From Acidobacteriota bacterium (lineage in GTDB: Bacteria; Acidobacteriota; Terriglobia; Terriglobales; Acidobacteriaceae), in NCBI GenBank assembly GCA_018268915.1, contig JAFDVQ010000011.1, forward strand, positions 293,792 through 357,791: a DNA stretch of 64,000 nt. The letters are read 5' to 3'. The stretch's first letter is position 1. Every line of letters starts with the position of its first letter. Under the pieces are notes generated by a model that ran no database searches, was not told the DNA's origin, and saw only the letters and a list, made by a program, of their open reading frames with translations. Both the position numbers and the translations under genes were made by a program. Below, piece after piece: positions 15,636-25,200 of this stretch.

Positions 15636-18071
15636 ATGAGCGTTCTTCTGCAGGATCTGCGTTTTGCAATTCGCCAGATGGCAAAACGGCCGGGCTTCAC
15701 CGCAATCATTCTTCTCACCATGGCCCTGGGTATCGGCGCCAATGCTGCAATCTTCAGCGTGCTCGATGCAGTCCTGCTGCGCCCGCTTCCATACGACCAG
15801 CCTGAAGGGCTCATCAAGGTCTGGACTCGCTTTACGGGTATCGGTGCGCCGAACGATCAGAACTGGGTGTCTGCACCAGAGTTCCGCGACTTCCAGCAAC
15901 TCAATCACAGCTTTACCGACCTCGCCGCCATCAGCGGGGGATCATTCAACCTTGGAATCAAAGGCAGTCCGCAGCGCGTCGTTGGCGCGGGAGTCACTCC
16001 GAATCTTTTCAGCTTGCTTGGTGTGCAGCCACAATATGGCCGCAGCTTCCTACAGGAAGAAGCGCAGCCCGGGCGCGATCATGAGGTTATTCTGAGCCAC
16101 GCTATCTGGCGTCGCGTTTTTGCGTCGAATCCAAATATTGTCGGTTCGACGATTCGCATCGATGGCACGCCTTACTCCGTTGTCGGAATTATGCCTGACG
16201 GGTTCGCCTATCCCAGTGAAGCGGAAATCTGGGGACCTCTCGCGTTCTCGCCCGACGACCTGAGCGAAAACAGTCGCGGTGGTCACGGCCTCGAGGTCCT
16301 AGCGCGGGTCAAGCCCGGTCTGTCGCTGGCACAGGTTCAATCTGACATGGACCGCGTTTCGCGCACCATGATTGAACAGCATGCGTCGTACCCCTACAAC
16401 AAATTCAACTTCGGGATCATTCTTCATCCACTCCTGGAAGAGACCGTCGGCGACGTTAAGCCTTCGCTCGTGGTGCTGATGGTTGCAGTCGGCCTTGTGC
16501 TGCTCATCGCCTGCGCCAACATCGCCAACCTGATGCTCACGCGCTCAACGGAGCGCCAACAGGAGATGGAGACCCGGCTTGCCCTTGGCGCGAGCGGAAA
16601 GCGGCTCGCTCGACAACTGATCACAGAAAGCATTGCCCTGGCTCTGGCCGGTGGCCTCATCGGACTTGCGATCACACCTCTGGTCCTTCGCGGTCTGGTT
16701 TCGCTCGCAGAGAAAAGTCTGCCACGCGCAGTGCACACGTCGATTGATCTGCGGGCGCTAGGACTCACCGCTGCTGTCTCTATCATGACGGGTGTTCTCT
16801 TTGGCCTGGCGCCAGCCTTGCAGGCCAGTCGCAAGCGAAACTTCGACGTTCTCAAGAGCGGTCGCAACACGGAAGGCAAGCGTCCTAAAACAATGCGAAG
16901 CGTACTGGTGATATGCGAGACGGCGTTCTCATTGCTTCTGGTAGCGGGAGCCGGATTGCTCATCCGTAGTTTCGAGCAGATCCTCAAAGTCGATCCCGGC
17001 TTTCGCGCCGACAACGTGCTCACTATGCGTGTCTCGCTGCCGGACGCCACCTATAACAAGCCCGAACAGATTCGCGCTTTTTATTCTTCGCTTCTGGAAC
17101 GTGTGCAGCATCTGCCTGGCGTGCAATATGCAGGCGCTATTTCGGGATTGCCTCTGAGCGGGCAGGGTGGGTCGGGCACCACGACAATCGACACACAGTC
17201 CGTCGCGCCTGAAAACAGAACACCCGAAGCCGATCGGCGTACTGCTACTCCCGACTACTTCAAAGCGATGAGCATTCCACTGGTCCGAGGCCGGTACTTC
17301 GAGCCTCGGGATACAGAGGGAACTCCCGGCGTCGCCATCGTCGACGAGACGCTCGCCAATACGTACTGGCCTAATCAGGATCCAGTCGGCAAGAGGATTC
17401 ATTTCGGCGGTGGAGGCCAGGCAAATCCTTCATGGCTGACAGTGGTCGGAGTCGTTCGCCATGTTCGCAACCGCACCCTTGAGGCGCGCTCGCGCGTGGA
17501 AGTGTATGTTCCGGAAAATCAATTGCCGTTCAATGGCATGACTCTTGCTGTTCGCACATCTACCAACCCGCTGAGCCTGGTGCCGACCATCCAGAAAGAG
17601 GTCGCCGCCATCGATCCCGATCTACCGATCTATCGTGTGTTGACTATGAACGAGGTAATGGGAGAGTCCCTACAGCGCCGTCGCCTTGCTCTTACGTTGC
17701 TCGCCGGCTTTGCTGGGCTTGCGCTTCTGCTCGCAGCCATCGGCATTTATGGCGTCACTTCGTATGGAGTAGCACAGCGCAAGACGGAGATCGGTGTTCG
17801 CATGGCGCTCGGTGCAAATCGTGGTCAGGTCCTCGGTATGATCATGCGGTCCGGCATGGCGACCATAGGGATAGGGCTTGTTGTTGGTGTGATTCTTTCA
17901 CTGGCTCTCACGCGGTTGATGAGCGGACTGCTTTTCTCCGTCCATGCTTCAGACCCGCTGGCACTGGCTGGGGCCGCCGTCGTACTCATCGTTGCCGCCC
18001 TGGTGGCGATTTTTATACCGGCCCGCCGCGCCACAAAGGTGAACCCAATGTCTGCCCTCCGTTACGAGTGA
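15636..18071 (+). CDS. ABC-type permease of the acidobacterial duplicated orphan permease (ADOP) type
   Basis: An 811-residue membrane protein with two MacB periplasmic-core/FtsX units in tandem. It begins MSVLLQDLRFAIRQMAKRPGFT and a first helix with ALGIGANAAIFSVLDAVLLRPLPY, the hallmark of the family. FtsX-type helices lie around 280-400; the second unit starts near 420 and ends with three helices and ARRATKVNPMSALRYE. GGAGG precedes the ATG. No ATPase gene is adjacent, as is usual for these orphans. It probably works as a MacB-like export or lipoprotein-related mechanotransmission permease. Confidence 0.92.
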   Translation: MSVLLQDLRFAIRQMAKRPGFTAIILLTMALGIGANAAIFSVLDAVLLRPLPYDQPEGLIKVWTRFTGIGAPNDQNWVSAPEFRDFQQLNHSFTDLAAISGGSFNLGIKGSPQRVVGAGVTPNLFSLLGVQPQYGRSFLQEEAQPGRDHEVILSHAIWRRVFASNPNIVGSTIRIDGTPYSVVGIMPDGFAYPSEAEIWGPLAFSPDDLSENSRGGHGLEVLARVKPGLSLAQVQSDMDRVSRTMIEQHASYPYNKFNFGIILHPLLEETVGDVKPSLVVLMVAVGLVLLIACANIANLMLTRSTERQQEMETRLALGASGKRLARQLITESIALALAGGLIGLAITPLVLRGLVSLAEKSLPRAVHTSIDLRALGLTAAVSIMTGVLFGLAPALQASRKRNFDVLKSGRNTEGKRPKTMRSVLVICETAFSLLLVAGAGLLIRSFEQILKVDPGFRADNVLTMRVSLPDATYNKPEQIRAFYSSLLERVQHLPGVQYAGAISGLPLSGQGGSGTTTIDTQSVAPENRTPEADRRTATPDYFKAMSIPLVRGRYFEPRDTEGTPGVAIVDETLANTYWPNQDPVGKRIHFGGGGQANPSWLTVVGVVRHVRNRTLEARSRVEVYVPENQLPFNGMTLAVRTSTNPLSLVPTIQKEVAAIDPDLPIYRVLTMNEVMGESLQRRRLALTLLAGFAGLALLLAAIGIYGVTSYGVAQRKTEIGVRMALGANRGQVLGMIMRSGMATIGIGLVVGVILSLALTRLMSGLLFSVHASDPLALAGAAVVLIVAALVAIFIPARRATKVNPMSALRYE

Positions 18072-18091
18072 GCGAAACAGCTGTAGCAAGG

Positions 18092-18116
18092 GGAGCACCT
18101 CATGGGGAGGTGCTCC
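18092..18116. terminator. Hairpin between convergent genes
   Basis: GGAGCACCTC (18092-18101) pairs perfectly with GAGGTGCTCC (18107-18116) around a 5-base loop. It lies between the stops of the permease (18071) and the TPR gene (18118). No strong T-run on either side. Confidence 0.6.
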
Positions 18117-18117
18117 G

Positions 18118-19023
18118 TCATCGGTCGAGTGGCACAGGGTTGCCGGTGCTCGCTACGGTTTGCAGTCCTGCGTACCTTACTAGCTTCTGTTGGACCTCAC
18201 GCGCTTCGACATTTCGGCGAGTGGCCACGAGAAATCCTTCATACTGCTGCATCGCCGATACAAAGGTAGGATGAGTCCAGCCCAGTTGGGCTTCCATTCC
18301 TGCAGAGCCGCTCTCCATCAACTTCGCAGCGTTGCGGTTATCCCCACGCTTCCAGTAAACGTACCCCTGGAGAAATCGAATGTACGCAACCGGAAAGCTC
18401 TTCTCTGAATAGCTCGCTTCAGCGACGGTCATCGCCTGCTTCAGTGGCGTCATTGCGTCTTTGCAATCATGTGCGGCACAGCGCGCCAGCGCAAGGTAGG
18501 TAAGGGCCGTCATCTTCTGCTCGCCCGTGGCTCTGCTTTCACCGTTGCGGGGAACGAGCCGCTCAACCGCCAACTCCGCGTACGCCTCGCCACTTGCGTT
18601 GTCGTGTTTGCCGAGCGAAAGCATCGCCAGGTGCATCCAGCTGAGCCCAATGCCGAGCGAATCCTTCTGCTCCTGCCGAATCGCTAGGGCTTTTCGCTCG
18701 AGTTGCTCGCCTTGATCGAAGCGTCCCATCTGCACGTACATCGTGCCCATGCAGTCTGTGACATTGGCCAGAGCCTCAGGGTCGCCGGCTTTCATCTGTT
18801 CCACGGCTCTTTGATAGGCGCTCTCTGCATCTTGAAATTTGCCCTCATCCTGATATCGCAGTGCCAGTTTCCATGAGGCGCCGCCACTGCCCGACTGCGA
18901 CGCCTGAACAAGCTGTTCGTGGTCAGGAATTCCGCCTGCGTCCTTCGCCTGTCCTCGCACAGCACTGCAAAACGCCGACAACCCTATCACCACCACGCCC
19001 AGCAAGGCCTTTGAGTTTCTCAT
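18118..19023 (-). CDS. Secreted tetratricopeptide-repeat protein
   Basis: A 301-residue protein with a signal peptide (MRNSKALLGVVVIGLSAFCSAVRGQ). TPR-like helices are visible as WKLALRYQDEGKFQDAESAYQ, LANVTDCMGTMYVQMGRFDQG and YIRFLQGYVYWKRGDNRNAA. I chose the start at 19023, where GAGGAGG lies 9 bases upstream, over a longer frame to 19074. Probably a periplasmic scaffold. It is divergent from the histidine kinase at 19171. Confidence 0.8.
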   Translation of the reverse strand: MRNSKALLGVVVIGLSAFCSAVRGQAKDAGGIPDHEQLVQASQSGSGGASWKLALRYQDEGKFQDAESAYQRAVEQMKAGDPEALANVTDCMGTMYVQMGRFDQGEQLERKALAIRQEQKDSLGIGLSWMHLAMLSLGKHDNASGEAYAELAVERLVPRNGESRATGEQKMTALTYLALARCAAHDCKDAMTPLKQAMTVAEASYSEKSFPVAYIRFLQGYVYWKRGDNRNAAKLMESGSAGMEAQLGWTHPTFVSAMQQYEGFLVATRRNVEAREVQQKLVRYAGLQTVASTGNPVPLDR

Positions 19024-19089
19024 CGCCCGGCGCCTCCTCGCGCCATTCGAGATTACGGAACGCTGGTTGTCCACGCTCCGTCAAAATGT

Positions 19090-19139
19090 CGAATAGAAAT
19101 TTGCTGGGTCGAATCGTATATAGCACGGGCCGAATCGTA
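19090..19139. promoter_or_regulatory. Helically phased direct repeats upstream of the LytS/LytR-type pair
   Basis: Three direct repeats start with CGAAT: CGAATAGAA (19090), CGAATCGTA (19110-19118) and CGAATCGTA (19131-19139). Their offsets are 20 and 21 bp, about two helical turns. LytTR regulators are known to bind pairs of 9-bp repeats separated by about 12 bp, the same geometry. The site lies 30-80 bp before the kinase start, so autoregulation by the adjacent LytTR protein is a reasonable inference. Confidence 0.5.
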
Positions 19140-19170
19140 ATACCCATCCAGGGTCGCAACAACGAAACTG

Positions 19171-20391
19171 ATGAATGCAGTTGAAATGTTCTATAAAGAA
19201 TCAGGACAGACAGTGCAGCCAAGTTCATCCATTACGGTTACCGAACGATGGCTGCTGCGTCCGTTTACGCTGGCCTCCTATCTCCGCGTCCTTCCCGTCT
19301 CCTTTGCTGTCTGGACGGTGATAGTTGTTCTCAAGGGCGGTCAGGTTCTCATGAACGACGCGGAGCATCAGTACGTGCTCCCATTGCAGCACTATTTCGT
19401 CTGGGCTGGACTGGATCTCTATTCCTGGGCGTTCTTCACGCCGATCATCTTCGCCCTGGCATTTCGATTTCCATTCACTCGCTCGAAATGGATCGAGCGG
19501 CTTGTTTTTCCGCATGCCTTCGCGTGCGTCGCCTGCATTGGCGTTCAGGCTTTAGTTCGCGCCACGGGCGGCTCTATTTACGCCCAGCACTTCGAGGTGC
19601 CCGAACCATGGCTCAACATGGCAGTGGCCAATGCGGTCGGGTTCGCTCCGCTTTACATACTTGCCTATGGCATCATCGTGATCTTCGCTGCGTTCCTTCA
19701 TCTGCAGGATGAGATCCGCCAGCGCGAAGTAGCTCAGGCGCAATTGCAGGTCCGACTCGCATCCGCAGAACTGGAAACGCTGCGCATGCAGATCCAGCCT
19801 CACTTCCTTTTCAACACACTGCAGGCGGCGATCACGCTAGTGCAAGAGGATCCTCGCGCGGCAGAAGACGTTTTGCTTCGCCTGAGCCAGCTTCTCCGCA
19901 TTTCTCTCGACCAGATGGGCAAGAATGAGATTCCGCTGGCGCGTGAACTCGAATTCCTAGACCTCTACGTGGGCATACAGAAGCAGCGTTTTGGCGATCG
20001 TCTATCCACGCAGGTCCACGCCGATCCCTCAGTCCTCGATCAGCTTGTTCCACCACTGCTTCTACAGCCGCTTGTTGAGAACGCCATTCGCCACGGTATC
20101 GGGAAGCACAAAGGGGCAGATCAGATCGAGGTGTTTGCGCGCGTTGCGAATCATGGAATTGAGATTGAAGTATGGAATACGAATAGTTCCATTGACGAGA
20201 GCACCGATCAGCTCATGATGCGCGGAGTTGGAATCCGCAACACGAGGGCGCGTCTCGAGCAGCTATACGGCTCGGGAGCGTCACTACTTTTGCGTTCGCT
20301 GGGGAACCGCGGCGTTGTAGCTCTCATCTTCATTCCCCTGCTGCATGTGCGCGAGGCCAAGCTGCCTGCCACGGTCGGTGCCGATTCATGA
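19171..20391 (+). CDS. Sensor histidine kinase, LytS/YehU type
   Basis: A 406-residue membrane kinase. Transmembrane segments occupy roughly residues 35-180, followed by a short coiled coil (DEIRQREVAQAQLQVRLASAE, read in two parts). The His_kinase domain (PF06580) has the phospho-acceptor H211 in QIQPHFLFNTLQ, and the HATPase domain has PLVENAIRHGIG and MRGVGIRNTRARLEQLYG. No clear ribosome binding site precedes the first ATG; the ATG at residue 6 is an alternative. The stop overlaps the response regulator start by 4 bp. The signal it senses is unknown. Confidence 0.9.
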   Translation: MNAVEMFYKESGQTVQPSSSITVTERWLLRPFTLASYLRVLPVSFAVWTVIVVLKGGQVLMNDAEHQYVLPLQHYFVWAGLDLYSWAFFTPIIFALAFRFPFTRSKWIERLVFPHAFACVACIGVQALVRATGGSIYAQHFEVPEPWLNMAVANAVGFAPLYILAYGIIVIFAAFLHLQDEIRQREVAQAQLQVRLASAELETLRMQIQPHFLFNTLQAAITLVQEDPRAAEDVLLRLSQLLRISLDQMGKNEIPLARELEFLDLYVGIQKQRFGDRLSTQVHADPSVLDQLVPPLLLQPLVENAIRHGIGKHKGADQIEVFARVANHGIEIEVWNTNSSIDESTDQLMMRGVGIRNTRARLEQLYGSGASLLLRSLGNRGVVALIFIPLLHVREAKLPATVGADS

Positions 20392-21155
20392 CTCTTCGCG
20401 CATTGGTTGTCGACGACGAACTGCTGGCCCGCAAAGCGCTGTTACGTCTTCTCAAGAACGAATCTGACATCAACGTCATCGGCCAATGCAGCGATGGCGA
20501 AGCTGCAGTCGAAACCATTCGCCGTACGAAGCCGGATCTGGTTTTCCTCGACGTTCAGATGCCCGAGATGGACGGCTTTCGCGTGGTTGAAACCATCGGT
20601 GCGGATCAGATGCCCGTGACAATCTTTGTCACTGCCTACGACAAGTACGCGCTTGAAGCGTTCGACGCCAACGCCGTCGACTATCTTCTAAAACCGTTCG
20701 CGCCTGATCGTCTCGCTCGGGCCCTTCGCCGGGCCCGCGATCGCTGCCTTGGCCGGCAGGATAAGGATGCTGCGCAACGTCTATTTTCGCTGCTCGATCG
20801 CACTCGATCACAGACTGACTATGCGCAGCGTCTCGCCGTCTCCGTGCGCGGACGCATTCTTTTTGTTTCTGTGGTGGAGATTGACTGGATCAGCGCAGAA
20901 GGGAACTATGCCACTCTACACGTTGCTCGCAAGACCTACGATGTGCGTGAGACTATGCAGGCATTGATGGACAAACTGGACCCGCGCGACTTTGTCCGCA
21001 TCCATCGCTCCTCGATTGTTAACGTTCATCGCATTCGCGAGATCCGTCCGTGGTGCCAGGGGAGTCACATCGTCCTTCTGCAGAGCGGGGAAGAATTGCG
21101 GATGTCACGCTACCAGCAGGAAGCGGTTGAGCGGCTGCTCGGAAATCGTGCCTGA
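20388..21155 (+). CDS. LytTR-family response regulator
   Basis: A 255-residue protein: receiver domain with VVDDE at 7-11, phospho-acceptor D55 (VFLDVQMPE) and K102 (LLKPF), then a LytTR DNA-binding domain from about 145 (GRILFVSVVEIDWISAEGNY ... FVRIHRSSIVNV). It is the partner of the kinase, with an ATGA overlap, and its likely target is the repeat cluster at 19090-19139. Followed by a terminator at 21180. Confidence 0.93.
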   Translation: MTLRALVVDDELLARKALLRLLKNESDINVIGQCSDGEAAVETIRRTKPDLVFLDVQMPEMDGFRVVETIGADQMPVTIFVTAYDKYALEAFDANAVDYLLKPFAPDRLARALRRARDRCLGRQDKDAAQRLFSLLDRTRSQTDYAQRLAVSVRGRILFVSVVEIDWISAEGNYATLHVARKTYDVRETMQALMDKLDPRDFVRIHRSSIVNVHRIREIRPWCQGSHIVLLQSGEELRMSRYQQEAVERLLGNRA

Positions 21156-21179
21156 AGAGTCCGCTGAAATCTAAAAAGA

Positions 21180-21205
21180 ACGGCCTCTCCGCGAAGAGAG
21201 GCCGT
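21180..21205 (+). terminator. Hairpin terminator after the two-component pair
   Basis: ACGGCCTCTC (21180-21189) pairs perfectly with GAGAGGCCGT (21196-21205) around CGCGAA. It lies 24 bp after the response regulator and about 75 bp before the end of the next, convergent gene. An A-tract precedes it, so it may also serve the minus strand. Confidence 0.65.
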
Positions 21206-21278
21206 GAGGCAAGTGGGACAGATGAAGCGACGTGCTTTAGCGACTTATATCTAAGGCAATCTGAAATGAACCAAGCGC

Positions 21279-21650
21279 TTACCTGTGCCGGCGATCATGG
21301 TCGCGGTGATCGTCTCGGTCGAATCGGCGATGGTCATCCCGGTTGTAGAATTTGCGGTCATGGTCGCGGTCGTAGCGGCGATAGTCATCGCGATCGTAGT
21401 GGCGATATCCGCCGCCGTAGTAGCTGTAGCTCACCGTGCCTATATAGTTCCAATATCCAGGCACCCAGTAGCCGCCGTCGTAGTAGCCGTTCACCCATGA
21501 ATATCCTGGACCCGGGCACGGCGGGATGTAGGCTGGATTGCCGACGCCTACAGTAACTCTCCACTGGGCTGCTTCAGCCGTATTGGTTCCAAGCACTAAC
21601 CCGCCTGCCAAAACCGCCGCTCCAAGAAGCCATTTACCGATGATTCTCAT
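21279..21650 (-). CDS. Secreted Tyr/Trp-rich protein with a DR/DH repeat tail
   Basis: A 123-residue protein. The signal peptide (MRIIGKWLLGAAVLAGGLVLG, cut after TAEA) is followed by a compact Gly/Tyr/Trp block with CPGPGYSWVNGYYDGG and YWVPGYW, similar to the WxxGYW-type repeats of small exported proteins. The last 50 residues alternate Asp, Arg, His and Tyr (YDRDHDRKFYNRDDHRRFD), a mixed-charge, probably disordered tail. GGAGG precedes the start at 21650; a longer frame lacks such a site. Function unknown. Confidence 0.7.
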   Translation of the reverse strand: MRIIGKWLLGAAVLAGGLVLGTNTAEAAQWRVTVGVGNPAYIPPCPGPGYSWVNGYYDGGYWVPGYWNYIGTVSYSYYGGGYRHYDRDDYRRYDRDHDRKFYNRDDHRRFDRDDHRDHDRRHR

Positions 21651-22270
21651 AAATACCTCCGTCCCTCGGGACTTTAAGACCGAACCAGCTGACCAGCCTT
21701 GGAAGTTTGGCTCTTGCTGCTTCCTGCTGCGCCGTTCATGGCAATACAAACACGGTCATGGACGAAGGTTGCGGAATTTCGTTCGAAATAAATAGCTGAA
21801 TCCTTTGTCACTCTCGTGTGTCCAATGGCGCGTTAATCTTCAGTTGCGATTAAGCTTTCTCGAACGCGCGCGGCAGTCCACTAAGCCCGCATTTGTTGAA
21901 ACTGACAACAAATCGGGAGGCTCATGTACATCTCTCGCAAGGATGATCTGGCTCACGATGGGAAGCTCAGCAGAATCGGTGTTGGATAACGCGGGCGCCG
22001 GAGATCGATCTTCTTCGTAGAACTAAAACGGGAATGTCAATGTGATCGTTTTGTGCCTGATACGTCGGTCAAGACGTTCGAAGATGATTGAAACGAAGCT
22101 ATACTAGTTTCCTAGGGCGGGGAGATGTTCTCTTGGCCCCCAAGAATGTAGGGTCAATTTAGTTCTGCTCTATTTGGTTTTCAAATCTTTAAATGTCCGG
22201 GCTCGAACGCGTTATTCGACAACCCGGGTCTCGCAACAGCGGGCTGCTCCGCTTGGTTCCTGGAGATGAG
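21651..22270. other. 620-bp intergenic region
   Basis: Divergent upstream region of the small secreted protein and the GH38 gene. It holds a possible sigma-70 promoter toward GH38 (TTCGAA 22077-22082, 17-bp spacer, TATACT 22100-22105) and a 21-codon ORF at 21924 with a good ribosome binding site. Nothing else in it is supported. Confidence 0.4.
21924..21989 (+). CDS. Possible 21-aa small ORF
   Basis: ATG follows CGGGAGG at 3 bases; the peptide is MYISRKDDLAHDG followed by KLSRIGVG and TAA. It stands alone in a long intergenic region. The only support is the binding site and the short frame, so it may well be chance. Confidence 0.15.
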   Translation: MYISRKDDLAHDGKLSRIGVG

Positions 22271-25200
22271 ATGACGCTGAAGACATGCATGCTTACATTT
22301 GCATTGCTGCTTTGCTTGCCGTGCTGTGCTGAAAATAGAGAGAAGTCGATATGGAGAATCGGGGTGTTCGATGGTTCTTCAGGCGAATTTGCCGACGGAC
22401 TCCCCACAGGTCCTGTAGAGTTTGTGGTTGGTCGGGATCAGCCGCGAATCGGATGGTATGCAATTGATCCGATCACAGCAACCGGCAAACCTTCCGATCC
22501 TCCATCTGCACCGCGTCAGATAGATTTCTCGATCGCCGGCCAACTGAATGGCGCCTATCGCTTGAAGGTTTCAGTGCTGATTGAAGCCTCGAGCGTTCCC
22601 GCGTTGCGCATCCGAATCAACGGCCGAGTGGGGACCTTCTATCTTCATCCCAAGCTGGACTACAACATGGGCGACATGGTGGCCGCTTTCTACCCGGCTT
22701 ATGCGCGTGCCGAAGTGCAGGTTGATCTTCCGGGATCATGGCTTAAGCGCGGAAACAATATCATCTCGCTCCAGCCGATTTCTGCAGGAGAAAAGGTCGT
22801 TCCTGACGCAGGTTTTGCCTACGATGGGATCGAACTGCAACAGATTGACTCAGGCCCAGACGGAACCAGCGCACACGTGGAACCGACAATTTTTTATCGC
22901 AAACACGGCGCGTCTCTGGATGAACGAGTGGATGTTTTTGTGCGTTATCCTGAGCGTCTCCATTCAGGACGGGTTGAACTTTCGGTTGGAGGGCACAGCT
23001 TTAGCGATCATCTTCTAGGCGATCAGGACTTCGGGGAAGAGCGAGTCAGCTTCAGTGTTCCAGAGTTTGCAGCTGAGACCCACGCCAAAGTCACCGTCGA
23101 TGTAGATGGACGCAGAGCACACTCTGATGAAGTAATTCGACCACAAAAGAAGTGGACGTTGCTGCTGGTTCCACACGTACACCTCGACGTGGGCTACTCC
23201 GACTATCAGGCAAAAGTTTCAGCAATTCAGAGCCGAATCCTTGACGAGGCGATCGACCTTGCCGAGAAGCATCCAGGCTTCCGCTTCAGTACCGACGGTG
23301 AGTGGAATCTAGATCAGTTCCTACAATCACGAACCCCAACTGAGAAAGAACGCATTCTGCAGGCCATCAAGCAGCAGAAAATCTATATACCTGCACAATC
23401 GAGTAACGTTCTCACTGGGTTTCCAACGGCCGAAACTCTTATCCGCTCGCTCTACGCAAGCGCGGACTTCAGCCGCACTCACGGCACGCCGTTCAACTAT
23501 GCAAATATCACCGATGTGCCATCGTATTCGTGGTCGTACGCATCGATACTTGCCGCGGCGCGGATCCCATATTTCGTGGCTGGCAGCAACAACGACCGTG
23601 CTCCAGTGCTTCTTCAAGGACATTTGAACGAGAACACTCCCTTTTGGTGGGAGGGACCAGATGGCGGAAAAGTTCTGATGTGGTACTCGCGGCATTATAT
23701 GCAAATGCAATTCATATTCGGCTTGCCTCCAGTGACTCAAACAGGTGAAGAGGTTTTGCCGCTTTTTCTTCAGATGTATCAGCATCCCAGTTATCGCGCG
23801 AGTTCAGCCATCATGTTCGGCACGCAGGTTGAGAATACCGATCTTTTCCCGCAACAAGCTCAACTGGCGGAAGAGTGGAATGCTCGCTACGTGTATCCCC
23901 GCATCGAGTATTCCGGCTTTCACGACGCTCTTGCCAGCGTAGCGGCACAGTTCGGTGACAACATACCTACGGTGCGTGGTGATGGCGGACCGTACTGGGA
24001 AGATGGAATTGGCTCAGATGCGAGATATGCAGCGATCGAGCGAGAGAACGAGAGCCGCGCACCATCTGCTGAAAAGCTTGCTACCGTCGGCACTCTGGTA
24101 AATCCGCGGCTGGCCGTCAATCGTGAAGAATTGAAATCGATGTGGGCCAACATGGTTTTGATGGATGAGCATACCTGGGCCTCGTGGAATAGCGTCTCTG
24201 CTCCTGACAGCGATGAAGCCGAGAAGCAGCTTCGCGTGAAAGACTCTCGCTCGACCAGCGCTGCGGATCAGCGCGAGGACATCCTTCGAAGTGGCATGGC
24301 GGCCATTGCCGATTCCATCTCGGCTGGCGTCGATAGTCTAATCGTCTTCAATCCTTTGAACTGGAAGCGGGATGCAAACGTTACAGTTGACCTGGACAAA
24401 GGAATGGAGATCTCCGATCGCTCAACAAAGCAGATCATTCCTAACAATATTCTCAGCGACCGTCCGAACTTTAGCAGAGTTGAGTTCCGGGCGAGCGATG
24501 TGCCCGGCATGGGGTACAAGGTCTACGACCTGAAAAGGGCTCCTTCTAGTCAGCCGCCTTCACCAACTCCGACGTCGAGCACGATCGAGAGTTCTTTCTA
24601 TCGCGTCGAGCTTGATCCTTCTTCAGGAAGCATTCGCAGTATTTTAGACAAGCAGTTGAATAAGCAGTTAGTAGATCTCTCCAGCCCATGGCGATTCGGC
24701 CAATATCTTTATGTCAGTGGAGGTGACGAGGAACCCAACAGCATCCTGCAGTATCGAGCGGTTTCACCGAAGCCGGTTCTTCATCCGCATCCTGCGCAGG
24801 ACGGACGGCTCATTTCGGTGGAGCGGACTCCGTGGGGATGGCGAGCACAACTGGAATCATCCACCACGAACACTCCGAAGATTCACAGTGAAATTCGTGT
24901 CTTCGAGAACGTAAAGAAAATTGAGCTCATCGAAAACATTGATAAGAAATCTGAGTTGAGGAAGGAAGCGGTATATTTTGCTTTTCCTTTTGCCATGAAT
25001 CATCCGAAATTCCAGTATGAGATCCAGAATGGCGTCGTCGATCCGGATAAAGACATGTACCCGGGAGCGGGCCACGAGTGGTTCTCTGTCCAGCATTGGG
25101 TTGCAGTTCAGCAGGACGGGGTATCGGCAGCGGTTATGCCGATCGATGCCTCGCTAGTCACTCTGGGAGATATTAACCGCGGTGAATGGCCAACGACTTT

